Positions 26,341 through 34,424 of a stretch of 60,108 bases of DNA are shown one piece after another; within the stretch, counting starts at the first letter, position 1; each line of letters begins with the position of its first letter. Origin of the DNA: Alphaproteobacteria bacterium (GTDB lineage Bacteria > Pseudomonadota > Alphaproteobacteria > Rhodobacterales > Rhodobacteraceae); the NCBI GenBank assembly GCA_029289325.1, contig JARFTV010000015.1:11138-71245 (forward strand). Reading direction: 5' to 3'. The notes beneath the pieces are model-generated. The model saw nothing but the letters and a program-made list of their open reading frames with translations. It was not told where the DNA came from and did no database searches. The translations under genes were made by a program, and so were the position numbers.

Positions 26341-27087
26341 ATGATGGCGCAAATTGCCGATGCAATCCTGACCCCCGGCCGCGATGGCGCCTATGATGCG
26401 GTGCTGAAATGGGTGCTCTTGATGGCGCTGATCGCCATGGGGGCGGTCGTCAGCTATGATTATGGCCTGCTGACCTATCTGTTTGCCGCGGACGAATCCC
26501 GGATCACTGTCCTGATCGCCGTCCTCTATGTCGGCTTTTCCGCCCATTGCCTGTGGATCCTGGTCGAGCTTTCCCGCGAATACCGACGGGCGCTGCAGGT
26601 CAAGGCGATGCTGGCTGCGGCCACCCGGGTCCCTAACTTGCCGCGCGGTGGTGGGCTCATCGACAATTACGTGGCCGATGTGATCCGCTCACGCGAGCAT
26701 CCGTCCGAGGTCGAGGGCAATGCCCATCTGCTGATGATGAGCCTTGGCGCCAGCTTCCGCCGCCGCACGAGGATCGGCACCTACGGCACCGATCTGCTGT
26801 ACAAGCTGGGAATGCTCGGCACGATGGTCGGCTTCGTGATGATGCTGAATTCGATGGGGGAGCTGTCGAACTTTGACGTCGACACCCTGCGCGGCGCCTT
26901 GCAGGACATGATCGCGGGCATGGCCGTGTCGCTGCTGACCACGATCGCCGGGCTGATCGGCGGCATCCTTCTGCGTCTGGAATACAACATCGCCGATGCG
27001 CTGGTGACTGACATCAGCCAGACGGCGGTCAGCTTCACCGAGGTCTCGCTCCTGCCGTTGCTGGCCCGAGGGGAGCGCGATGTTTGA
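26341..27087 (+). CDS. MotA/TolQ/ExbB-type proton channel protein
   Basis: A 248-aa inner-membrane protein with helices near 22-48, 55-77, 153-172 and 190-212. The last pair carries the family pattern L-G-M-L-G-T-M-V-G-F and A-V-S-L-L-T-T-I-A-G-L-I-G-G. Such proteins form pentameric stators that use proton flow to drive a partner in the periplasm. No ExbD/TolR or TonB gene is adjacent. The next two genes, overlapping by 8 and 4 bp, encode membrane-anchored proteins that may take that role. Starts 5 bp after the nuclease-like gene. Confidence 0.85.
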   Translation: MMAQIADAILTPGRDGAYDAVLKWVLLMALIAMGAVVSYDYGLLTYLFAADESRITVLIAVLYVGFSAHCLWILVELSREYRRALQVKAMLAAATRVPNLPRGGGLIDNYVADVIRSREHPSEVEGNAHLLMMSLGASFRRRTRIGTYGTDLLYKLGMLGTMVGFVMMLNSMGELSNFDVDTLRGALQDMIAGMAVSLLTTIAGLIGGILLRLEYNIADALVTDISQTAVSFTEVSLLPLLARGERDV

Positions 27088-27760
27088 GGAGGAGCAGGAG
27101 CCGGAGTTCGAGATTTTCTCGTCCCTGCTGTTCAACTCGTTGAAGGCCATCACCTTCATGTTCTTCATCTCTTTCGCGATGATCAACAAGCCGGCCGACA
27201 GCGGCAAGGTTGACCCGAAGGCCGAGATGCTGATCACCGTCACCTGGCCGGACAACAACCCCGATGACGTGGACACCTATGTTCAGGATCCGGCCGGCAA
27301 TGTGGTTTGGTACAACCAGCGCGAAGGCGGGCTCATGCACCTCGACCGCGACGACCGGGGCATGTTCAAGGACGTGATCCTGGTGGGCGATGAAGAGATC
27401 ACCAATCCGCTTAACCAGGAGATCGTCTCGTTCCGGGGAATGGAGGACGGCGAATATGTCGTCAACGTGGTGCATTACATCGCCAACGGGACCGCGCCAC
27501 TGCCGGTGAAGGTGAAGGTCGAGAAGCTGAACCCGACGGTGACGGTGGTCTTCTACGAGACGCTGGAGTTGAAGGGGGCGGGGGATGAACAGACTGCGGT
27601 GCGTTTCACGCTGAAGGGGCAGGATGTCATCAACATCGGCCGCGCGCCGAAAAGCCTGGTGGAACTGACCCGCTCGGCCGGTGGCAAGGGCGGAAGGGGT
27701 GGATCGGCCGCTGTGCCGGGTCAGATCGACGCCTCGACGGGGCAGGCGGTGGCGCCGTGA
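27080..27760 (+). CDS. Membrane-anchored periplasmic partner of the proton channel
   Basis: A 226-aa protein: acidic N terminus (M-F-E-E-E-Q-E-P-E-F-E), one helix near residues 13-36, then a periplasmic beta-rich domain (T-V-T-W-P...D-D-V-D-T-Y-V-Q-D-P-A-G-N) resembling calcium-binding or prepeptidase-like modules, and a Gly/Ala-rich tail. The one-helix-plus-periplasmic-domain topology is that of ExbD/TolR/MotB, but the helix lacks the essential Asp of those families and holds Asn19 and Lys22 instead. Overlaps the channel gene by 8 bp, so it is almost certainly co-translated with it. Confidence 0.72.
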   Translation: MFEEEQEPEFEIFSSLLFNSLKAITFMFFISFAMINKPADSGKVDPKAEMLITVTWPDNNPDDVDTYVQDPAGNVVWYNQREGGLMHLDRDDRGMFKDVILVGDEEITNPLNQEIVSFRGMEDGEYVVNVVHYIANGTAPLPVKVKVEKLNPTVTVVFYETLELKGAGDEQTAVRFTLKGQDVINIGRAPKSLVELTRSAGGKGGRGGSAAVPGQIDASTGQAVAP

Positions 27761-28347
27761 CCCATACCATCCTGACCCTGACGGCCGCCTATGCGCTGGT
27801 GGCTTCGCTGCTGGCCTACCTGCTCCTGATGTCGCGCCTGCACTGGGTCTTCAAGGGCCTTGCGACCCTGTCCACCGTGGCCCTGATCCCCCTGACCTTC
27901 ATCGGCGTTGGCGAACTTCGCGGTCTGCCCTCGGATGGCGATCTGCCCGACAGCTTTCGGATGCTCTGGGCCCAGGTGATCGAGCCCAACCCCCGGCAGG
28001 GCGAGAAGGGCCACGTCTTCCTCTGGCTCCAGACCCTCGACGACGACAATTATCCCGTGGGCCTGCCACGCGCCTATCAGCTGCCCTATTCCGAGCCCCT
28101 GAAGGTGAAGGTGAACGAGGCGATGGGGATGATCGCCAAGGGGGAAGCGATCCAGGGCACGGTTGATGCAAGGACGGCCCTGCCGGAAGCGACATCCGAA
28201 TCCCTGGCCGAAGAAATTGCCGCCGAACTCACGGAAGGCAGGCCAGGGGGATCCTCGGCGCTGGGCGAGAGGATCCTGAACTTCGAGCCGGGGATGCTGA
28301 TCTTCACCACGGAAGCGGCGCCCGTCACCCCCGCCAAGCCGCCCTGA
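27757..28347 (+). CDS. Third gene of the proton-channel module, membrane protein
   Basis: A 196-aa protein with a GTG start overlapping the preceding stop by 4 bp. Two hydrophobic segments near residues 4-25 and 31-50 are followed by a soluble part (M-L-W-A-Q-V-I-E, Y-P-V-G-L-P-R-A-Y-Q-L-P-Y) and a low-complexity C terminus. The family was not recognised. Likely a periplasmic or membrane accessory of the same energised complex. Converges with the ABC ATPase gene, with 3 bp between stops. Confidence 0.7.
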   Translation: MTHTILTLTAAYALVASLLAYLLLMSRLHWVFKGLATLSTVALIPLTFIGVGELRGLPSDGDLPDSFRMLWAQVIEPNPRQGEKGHVFLWLQTLDDDNYPVGLPRAYQLPYSEPLKVKVNEAMGMIAKGEAIQGTVDARTALPEATSESLAEEIAAELTEGRPGGSSALGERILNFEPGMLIFTTEAAPVTPAKPP

Positions 28348-28350
28348 GAC

Positions 28351-29100
28351 CTAGGTCGGTTTCGTGTCCGTCATGTCGAAATAGGCGCCAGTCAGGTCCG
28401 AGGCTCCGGTCAGCGCGATCAGGTCGGCGGGTGGGAGCACGGCCTTCACCTCCCCCCGGACCAGAAGCGCGATGCGGTCGGCATGGGCGACCTCGTCGAC
28501 CAGATGCGTCGCCCACAGGACCGCAAGCCCGGTCGTGGCCACGATCCCCCGGACATGGGCCACCAGATTGCGCCGCGCGGTGGCGTCAAGGCCCGTCGTC
28601 GGTTCATCCAGCAGCAGCACCTTGGGCTGGGGCAGCAGCGCCCGCGCGATCTCGGCCCGGCGCTGGTTGCCGCCCGACAGGCTGCGCACCGGCTTGTCCA
28701 ATAGCGGCTCGATCTCCATCATCCTCGCGACAGCAATCACCCGCTCTTTCAACCCGCGCCCGAACAGGCCGAACAGCCCGCCGAAAAACCGAAGATTCGC
28801 CCGCACCGTGATATCGGCATCCAGCGACCGGGTCTGGAACACGATGCCAAGCTGGCTCAGGATCAAGGATGAGCTTTTGCCGTATTCCAGCCCGAACAGC
28901 TGCACCTTGCCCCCATCCGGCGCAAAAAGTCCGGTGCAGACCTGGAACAGGGTGGATTTGCCCGCGCCATTCGGCCCGAGCAGGCCAACGAACTCTCCGG
29001 GCTGCACGTCAAGGCTGATGTCCCGCAACGCGGGGTTCCCGCCGTAACTCTTGCTGACCTGTGCAAGATGCAGCGCCGGGGGCGGGGCTGTTCCATTCAT
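28351..29100 (-). CDS. ABC transporter ATPase of the PQQ-alcohol-dehydrogenase system
   Basis: A 249-aa nucleotide-binding subunit with Walker A G-P-N-G-A-G-K-S-T, signature L-S-G-G-N-Q-R-R and Walker B V-L-L-L-D-E-P-T. It resembles the ATPases of ABC-2-type exporters found with PQQ-dependent alcohol dehydrogenases (ped-like clusters). Its expected membrane partner is the PedC-like permease at 34415-35227, on the opposite strand 5.3 kb away. Here it is instead the last gene of the NitT/TauT-type operon, overlapping the second ATPase gene by 4 bp. Confidence 0.85.
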   Translation of the reverse strand: MNGTAPPPALHLAQVSKSYGGNPALRDISLDVQPGEFVGLLGPNGAGKSTLFQVCTGLFAPDGGKVQLFGLEYGKSSSLILSQLGIVFQTRSLDADITVRANLRFFGGLFGLFGRGLKERVIAVARMMEIEPLLDKPVRSLSGGNQRRAEIARALLPQPKVLLLDEPTTGLDATARRNLVAHVRGIVATTGLAVLWATHLVDEVAHADRIALLVRGEVKAVLPPADLIALTGASDLTGAYFDMTDTKPT

Positions 29101-29822
29101 GGCACTGCTTCCAACATGCTGGTTTCAATCCTGCTTTCCAAGGCCAGGACCATGTCCCGGCTGCGCTGCTCCGGGGCGCCGTCCAGCGCCAGATCGGCGA
29201 CGATGCGGACCGGACGGCCGGCCAGCAGCACCACCCGATGCGCCAGCCGCGCAGCATCGCCGGGGTCGTGGCTGACCAGAACCGCCGTTGCCCGGCTGCG
29301 CGCGACCAGCCCGACCACGAGAGCCTGTAACTCCCGCACGACTGCGCGGTCCAGCGAGACGAAGGGCTCGTCCAGCAGCAGGAGCTGCGGGTTGACCAGA
29401 AGTGCCCGCGCAAGCCCCAGCCGCCGCTGCATCCCGCCGGAGAGCTGGCGCGGCCAATCTTCCTCCACCCCGACCAGCCCGACAGCCGCCATCGCCTCTG
29501 CGATCGTGGCGGGGCTGGCCTCGGGGCTGACAAGGGCCAGGTTCTCGGCACAAGTGGCCCAGGGCAGCAGGCGCGCGTCCTGGAAAACGAGACCGGGCCG
29601 GGGAGCCAGTGCGGCGGGCTGGCCGTCGATCAGGGCTTGGCCGTCGAAGCCACGCTCGACTCCGGCCAGGATGCGGATCAGCGTGCTTTTCCCCACCCCC
29701 GACGGGCCGATGAGCGCGAGGGTCTCTCCCGGAGCGACCTGCAGCCGAAAGTCCTGGAACAAGACCCGCGTGCCAAAGCGCAGAAGGTCAATACCTAGCT
29801 CTATCCCCGGTCCGCGCGCCAT
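29097..29822 (-). CDS. ABC transporter ATPase, NitT/TauT (SsuB/TauB) type
   Basis: A 241-aa ATPase with Walker A G-P-S-G-V-G-K-S-T, Q-loop F-Q-D-A-R-L-L-P-W (typical of nitrate/sulfonate/taurine importers), signature L-S-G-G-M-Q-R-R and Walker B L-L-L-L-D-E-P-F. Start 29822 is supported by GGAGG upstream; the longer frame is a shadow of the permease gene, which it overlaps by 22 bp. Pairs with the permease and binding protein directly upstream. Confidence 0.9.
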   Translation of the reverse strand: MARGPGIELGIDLLRFGTRVLFQDFRLQVAPGETLALIGPSGVGKSTLIRILAGVERGFDGQALIDGQPAALAPRPGLVFQDARLLPWATCAENLALVSPEASPATIAEAMAAVGLVGVEEDWPRQLSGGMQRRLGLARALLVNPQLLLLDEPFVSLDRAVVRELQALVVGLVARSRATAVLVSHDPGDAARLAHRVVLLAGRPVRIVADLALDGAPEQRSRDMVLALESRIETSMLEAVP

Positions 29823-30568
29823 GCCAGGAGCCTCCTTTCCAGGGGGCCGATGAACAGATGCTCCAGGGCCATGACGATGCAGACGAAGACGGTCGTATAG
29901 GCAAGGATGCCCTTCAGGTCGAAGAACTGGAAGAAGAGCGAGACGCGGAAACCCACCCCGGAATCCGAGCCGATCACCTCGAAGACCAGCACGATTTTCC
30001 AGACCAGCGACAGCCCGGTGCGGCCGGCGGTCAGAAGATACGGCACCAGCTGCGGGACCTGGATGTTCCAGAACCGGTCGCGGCGCGACAGGCGATAGGC
30101 GGCGGCGAATTCGTCGTAGGCCGGGTCGAAGGAGAGGACCCCCTGCCGGATCTGGGTAATGACAAGGGGCGTCTTGTTCAGCACCACCGCCAGCACCAGC
30201 GCCGTATCGGTCAGCCCCAGCCAGATGTAGCACAGGATGGCGATGACGATGGCGGGCAGGTTCATGCCCACCACCACCCAGTTCAGGAACAGCCGGTCCA
30301 CCAGCCGCGACCGCCCCAGCGCAATCCCGGCTGCCGTGCCCAGAACCATCGCTATGGCAAAGCCGCAGGCAGCCCGGGCGAGAGTCACCCCGAAGTCCGG
30401 GAGCAGATGGGCCTTTTGCGTCAGGAACAGGATATGTCCCGCCACCACCACCGGCGAGGGCAGGAAGCGCGAGTCCAGAACCATCGCGATGCCCTGCCAG
30501 ACGGCAAGCAACATCAGCACGGACAGACCGCCAAGCCAGACCTCGATCCCCAAGCGGGCGGGTCGCAT
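29801..30568 (-). CDS. ABC transporter permease, NitT/TauT (SsuC/TauC) type
   Basis: A 255-aa inner-membrane permease with about six helices and the EAA-like loop (Y-D-E-F-A-A-A-Y-R-L-S-R-R-D-R-F) for ATPase contact. Start 30568 (M-R-P-A-R-L-G) has AAGGGTGG upstream; an earlier start at 30622 would overlap the binding-protein gene. Middle gene of the importer operon. Confidence 0.9.
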   Translation of the reverse strand: MRPARLGIEVWLGGLSVLMLLAVWQGIAMVLDSRFLPSPVVVAGHILFLTQKAHLLPDFGVTLARAACGFAIAMVLGTAAGIALGRSRLVDRLFLNWVVVGMNLPAIVIAILCYIWLGLTDTALVLAVVLNKTPLVITQIRQGVLSFDPAYDEFAAAYRLSRRDRFWNIQVPQLVPYLLTAGRTGLSLVWKIVLVFEVIGSDSGVGFRVSLFFQFFDLKGILAYTTVFVCIVMALEHLFIGPLERRLLAWRADRG

Positions 30569-30590
30569 CACAGCCCATCCACCCTTCACC

Positions 30591-31583
30591 TCACTTGCGG
30601 TAGCCGGACCAGAAGGTGCCATCGGCCAGACCGTCGCTGCCGCCCGTAAGATCGGCGCCCCCGAACTTCGCCATCACCGCATAGGCTTCGATCGCTGCCT
30701 GGATGTCCGCATCCGAGTAACCTTCGACGATCCCGGCCCGGTAGGCATCGCGCAGCGCCAGGAACAGCGCGTCATCGTCGACGTTCATCGCCGGACGGAT
30801 CTTTTCCCACAAGGCGTCATCGGTCATCAGTGCTGCCTTGGTCTGGAACGAGGCGTCAAGGAAGCGCTGAATCGCCTCGGGCTCCTTGGCTGCATAGGCC
30901 TCGGAGAAGACCCAGCCCAGAAGCGGCGGCGTCTTCGACACGCCAAGCTCCTGCATGATTTCCTGCACCGAGATCAGCTCCGTGGCCCCGGCGACGGCAG
31001 CGCGCGCGTTGAAATGCCAGAAGTTCAGGCTGGCATCGGCCTGCCCGCCCAGCAGTTGTTCGTTCACCAGTGGCGGCGCACCGAAGGTGGTCGAGGCATC
31101 CTGCGTCAGGTCCCCGCCGGTCTGCGCGTTGTAATAGGCCTGCAGCATGAGATAGCTCTTGTCGACCGGCCCACCGGCGACGGCCAGCGTGGCTCCCTTG
31201 AGGTCGGCGACCGATTTCACCTTGCTATCGGGCAGGACCATCAGCCCGCCCACGGCCAGCGAATGTGGCACGATGGTGAAATCCGCGCCCTGGTCCCGTT
31301 GCAGCGAGGCCCAGATGAAATCCGACAGGATCACATCCACCTTGCCCGCCTGTAGCGCCACCTGTCCGGCCTTGCTGTCGGCCACGTTGCGGATCTTGAG
31401 CTTGATCTCGTTCCGGGAATCCAGCTTCAACTCTTGCATCGCGGCGATTTCCCACGACGCTGTCCCGCCTTCCTGCAGGGCCAGATCGACCTCTTTTGCC
31501 GGTGGGCTAAAGGCGGAAAGCCCCATCCAGACCCCCGACATTACCGCCGTGAGGCCCAGGCCTCTGATCCAGCCACGCATCAT
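30591..31583 (-). CDS. ABC transporter substrate-binding protein, NitT/TauT type
   Basis: A 330-aa periplasmic binding protein of the SsuA/TauA/ThiY class: signal sequence, then two-lobed fold with D-V-I-L-S-D-F-I-W-A-S-L, V-A-D-L-K-G-A-T-L-A-V and G-G-Q-A-D-A-S-L-N-F-W. Two adjacent ATGs (31583, 31580) follow AGGGAGAGG. The ligand is unknown. Its operon lies between the PQQ-system genes and carries a matching operator, so uptake of something needed for alcohol oxidation is the inference. Confidence 0.88.
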   Translation of the reverse strand: MMRGWIRGLGLTAVMSGVWMGLSAFSPPAKEVDLALQEGGTASWEIAAMQELKLDSRNEIKLKIRNVADSKAGQVALQAGKVDVILSDFIWASLQRDQGADFTIVPHSLAVGGLMVLPDSKVKSVADLKGATLAVAGGPVDKSYLMLQAYYNAQTGGDLTQDASTTFGAPPLVNEQLLGGQADASLNFWHFNARAAVAGATELISVQEIMQELGVSKTPPLLGWVFSEAYAAKEPEAIQRFLDASFQTKAALMTDDALWEKIRPAMNVDDDALFLALRDAYRAGIVEGYSDADIQAAIEAYAVMAKFGGADLTGGSDGLADGTFWSGYRK

Positions 31584-31658
31584 ACCTCTCCCTAGCAGGT
31601 TCAAATCTGTCGGGGCGCGTTCCCGCCGACAATCCCGTTCTGGCTATCACGAAGGGAT

Positions 31659-31673
31659 ATTCGCGTTCCCAAT
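31659..31673 (-). promoter_or_regulatory. Candidate operator of the NitT-type operon
   Basis: Minus strand reads ATTGGGAACGCGAAT, 75 bp before the binding-protein start and in the same orientation. A strong match to the shared ATTGG-N5-CSAAT pattern. Confidence 0.5.
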
Positions 31674-31683
31674 GTTGAACATT
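31671..31683. promoter_or_regulatory. 13-bp palindrome AATGTTGAACATT
   Basis: A perfect inverted repeat of 6 bp around a central G in the divergent promoter region, overlapping the end of the candidate operator at 31659-31673. Possibly a site for a second regulator. Confidence 0.4.
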
Positions 31684-31751
31684 TCCGGTCCCGATCCCCG
31701 GCAAACGGGCAACTCGCGCAAGCGCCATCGGTTCCGGGGGCGGTGCCGCCT

Positions 31752-31766
31752 ATTGGTAAAACCTAT
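31752..31766 (+). promoter_or_regulatory. Candidate operator of the plus-strand accessory operon
   Basis: ATTGGTAAAACCTAT, 87 bp before the start of the next gene and in its orientation. Shares ATTGGTA and CC with the site before the LysR gene. Confidence 0.5.
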
Positions 31767-31853
31767 TCTTAGCATTGCAAAGCATGAGTTGACCGAACGT
31801 CACGCCGGACCCGAAGTTCGTTGGCGGAATTCAGAAATTCGGGAGGAACCGGG

Positions 31854-32291
31854 ATGAAAAAGTTCAGCAAGGCCGCCGGAGTGCGTCGTGCCGTCGCGGC
31901 GGTGGCGATGGTCATGGCCGCAGCGCCAACTCTGGCCGAAGGCAACCTGGCGTCCAAACCCGTGGACCTGCCCGAACTGATGCTGACCGGCGATCTGAAG
32001 ATGAGCCAGTCCGAATACCAGCTGGAAACCGGCAAATACTACCGCCTCAACATCTCGTCGGACGGACAGGAGGAATTCGCCTGGATGGCGCCCGAGCTGT
32101 TCCGGAACGTCTGGGTCAACCAGGTGGTGGTCAACGATCTCGAGGTCAAGGCGGCCGATATCTACAGCCTGGAATTCGACGCCGCCGGGACCTTCGAGCT
32201 GACCTTCGTTCCGATCCGGCCGGGTCGCTACGACTTCTATGTCAACGGCTATCAGCGGCAGGGCATGATCGGCGCCTTCGTGGTGAACTGA
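31854..32291 (+). CDS. Exported cupredoxin-like protein, first gene of the accessory operon
   Basis: A 145-aa protein with a signal peptide (ending about A-P-T-L-A-E) and a beta-sandwich-like mature domain: Y-Y-R-L-N-I-S-S-D-G, T-F-E-L-T-F-V-P-I-R-P-G-R-Y-D-F-Y-V. The pattern recalls cupredoxin-like proteins encoded beside quinoprotein dehydrogenases, but the Cys-His-His-Met copper ligands are not evident, so a metal-free accessory role is possible. RBS GGGAGGAA. Starts a run with the beta-propeller, binding-protein and permease genes. Confidence 0.72.
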   Translation: MKKFSKAAGVRRAVAAVAMVMAAAPTLAEGNLASKPVDLPELMLTGDLKMSQSEYQLETGKYYRLNISSDGQEEFAWMAPELFRNVWVNQVVVNDLEVKAADIYSLEFDAAGTFELTFVPIRPGRYDFYVNGYQRQGMIGAFVVN

Positions 32292-32302
32292 GGGGGCCGG
32301 CC

Positions 32303-33277
32303 ATGCGCATCATTCCGACCCTCTGTCTGGCGGCGGCCCTTGCTTGGGCGGGCGGCGCCGCCTTGGCCAAGGACACCGGCCTGATCTTCGTCAGCCTCGA
32401 GCGTGGCAACGAGGTGGTCGTGCTGAATCCCGACCTCAGCGTGAACACCCGCATCGAAACCTCGCGCCGGCCACGCGACATGCAGTTCAACAAGGACCGC
32501 ACCCTGCTCTATGTCGCCTGCGGCGATGATGACGCCATCGACGTGATCGACGTGGCAACGCTGGAAGTCATCGATTCCATCCCCACCGGTCCCAGCCCCG
32601 AGGTCTTTGCCTTCTCGCCCGACGAAAGCCAGATCTTCGTTTCGAACGAGGAAGACTCGACGATGGAGATCATCGATGTCGCCACCAAGACCGTGGTCGA
32701 ACGCATCGCGACCGGGGCCGAACCCGAGGGCGTGATCAACTCGGTCGATGGCCAGTACATCTTCGTCACGTCGGAAGTTGCCGACATGGTCCATGTCGTC
32801 GACCGGGCCAAGGCCGCCGTGATCAAGAACATCATCGTCGGCACCAGACCGCGCCGCTTTGTCGTGACGCCAGACGGGGCGGATCTCTGGGTCAGCGACG
32901 AACTGTCCTCCGAGGTCCATGTCATCGATGTCGCGACCCTTGAGATCAAGACGGTCCTCAGCTTCGTCCCCCCCGGCTTCCGCCCCGAGGATGTCACTCC
33001 GGTCGGCATGGCCGTCACCAGGGACGGGTCCAAGGTCATCGTGACGCTTGGTCGGGCCAACCATGTGGCGATCGTCGATGCCAGGACCTTTGATGTCCTG
33101 CAATATGTGCTGGTCGGCAGCCGCGCCTGGGATGTGGCGCTGACGGCAGACGAAAAGACCGCCTATGTGGCAAACGGCCTGTCCGACGACATCACCGTGG
33201 TCGACATGGTCTCGATGGTGCCGGTGCAGTCGCTTCCGGTGGGGCGCACGCCGCATTCGATCCGGGTGGATGACTGA
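32303..33277 (+). CDS. PQQ-dependent catabolism-associated beta-propeller protein
   Basis: A 324-aa exported protein of YVTN repeats: blades such as V-V-V-L-N-P-D-L, E-V-F-A-F-S-P-D-E-S-Q-I-F-V-S-N and T-V-V-D-M-V-S-M-V-P-V-Q. Propeller proteins of this type are restricted to gene clusters for PQQ-dependent alcohol oxidation. The likely role is periplasmic, linked to the ABC transporter encoded by the next genes. Begins 11 bp after the cupredoxin-like gene; its stop overlaps the next start (ATGACTGA). Confidence 0.88.
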   Translation: MRIIPTLCLAAALAWAGGAALAKDTGLIFVSLERGNEVVVLNPDLSVNTRIETSRRPRDMQFNKDRTLLYVACGDDDAIDVIDVATLEVIDSIPTGPSPEVFAFSPDESQIFVSNEEDSTMEIIDVATKTVVERIATGAEPEGVINSVDGQYIFVTSEVADMVHVVDRAKAAVIKNIIVGTRPRRFVVTPDGADLWVSDELSSEVHVIDVATLEIKTVLSFVPPGFRPEDVTPVGMAVTRDGSKVIVTLGRANHVAIVDARTFDVLQYVLVGSRAWDVALTADEKTAYVANGLSDDITVVDMVSMVPVQSLPVGRTPHSIRVDD

Positions 33278-34424
33278 AATGCGTTGGGCCCTGATCCTGC
33301 TCGCCCTTGCCACTCCGGCATTGGGCGACGATCTGAAGATCGGCCATCTGAGCCTGGCAGAGGACCCGCGCTATGTGCAGGACTGGGGCTATGCCCGGCT
33401 GATCACCCCGCCGCCGGTCGTTACGGCCGATGCGGCGCGGATGGCGATCACCGACCTGCAGTTCACCACGGATGCGGTCGGGCTGACGGTGACGCTGGAC
33501 GCCCAGGCGGTGGCCGAGACTGACGTGGTGACCACCGCGCAGAAGATGGTGGCCGATGGCACGGCCTATCTGGTGCTAGACCTGCCGGGCGCGGCGGTCG
33601 CGGCCGTGGCCGTGGCGCTGAAGGACCAGCCGGTGCTCATGGTCAACGCGACCGCGCCCGAGGACAGCCTGCGCAGTGCCTGCCATGCGAACATGGTCCA
33701 CTCCGGCCCCTCGCGGCGGCAGGAGACCGATGCATTCGCGCAGTATCTGCGTGCGATGGGCTGGGACAATGTCCTGATCCTGCAAGGCGACAGCCCGGAG
33801 GACAGCGACTTCGCGGATGCCTTCACCGCCTCGGCGGAAAGGCTGCGGCTGACCGTGGTCGACCGCAAGCCCTTTACCCTTGCCGCCGATCCCGGGAACC
33901 GCGAGGGCAACAACGTCCGGCTCCTTACCGCGGAGCGCAATTATGACGTGGTCTTCGTGGCTGACACCCGGGGCGAATTCGCCCGCTACGTGCCCTACGC
34001 CACGCAGTTGCCGCGTCCGGTGATCGGCTCGGTCGGCTTGACCTCGCAAGCCTGGCACTGGGCGCTGGAACGCGACGGAGCCACGCAGGTCTCCTCGCGT
34101 TTCGACAAGCTGACCGGGCGCAAGATCCAGCCCGCCGACTGGAACGTCTGGATCGCGGTCAAGTCGCTGATCACCGCCGCGATGAAGACGCCGGGTGCGG
34201 ATCCGGCCAAGCTGCGGGACTACGTCACCTCGCATCGGCTTAAGCTGGACGGATCGAAGGGCGTGACGCTCAACTACCGCCCGTGGGACGGGCAGTTGCG
34301 CCAGCCCATCCTTCTGGCAACGACCGAAGCGGTGATCGCGATCGCTCCGATTCAGGGGTTCACCCACCAGACGACCACGCTGGACACGCTGGGCGCGGAT
34401 GAGGCGGAATTCGTGTGCAACTGA
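33270..34424 (+). CDS. Periplasmic binding protein of the PQQ-alcohol-dehydrogenase ABC system
   Basis: A 384-aa exported protein (signal M-R-W-A-L-I-L-L-A-L-A-T-P-A-L-G) of the branched-chain-amino-acid-binding-like fold: D-L-P-G-A-A-V-A-A-V-A, M-V-N-A-T-A-P-E-D-S-L-R, G-W-D-N-V-L-I-L-Q-G-D-S-P, Y-D-V-V-F-V-A-D-T. It matches the substrate-binding-like subunit found in ped-like clusters. Start 33270 overlaps the previous stop; 33279 is an alternative. Confidence 0.87.
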   Translation: MTEMRWALILLALATPALGDDLKIGHLSLAEDPRYVQDWGYARLITPPPVVTADAARMAITDLQFTTDAVGLTVTLDAQAVAETDVVTTAQKMVADGTAYLVLDLPGAAVAAVAVALKDQPVLMVNATAPEDSLRSACHANMVHSGPSRRQETDAFAQYLRAMGWDNVLILQGDSPEDSDFADAFTASAERLRLTVVDRKPFTLAADPGNREGNNVRLLTAERNYDVVFVADTRGEFARYVPYATQLPRPVIGSVGLTSQAWHWALERDGATQVSSRFDKLTGRKIQPADWNVWIAVKSLITAAMKTPGADPAKLRDYVTSHRLKLDGSKGVTLNYRPWDGQLRQPILLATTEAVIAIAPIQGFTHQTTTLDTLGADEAEFVCN

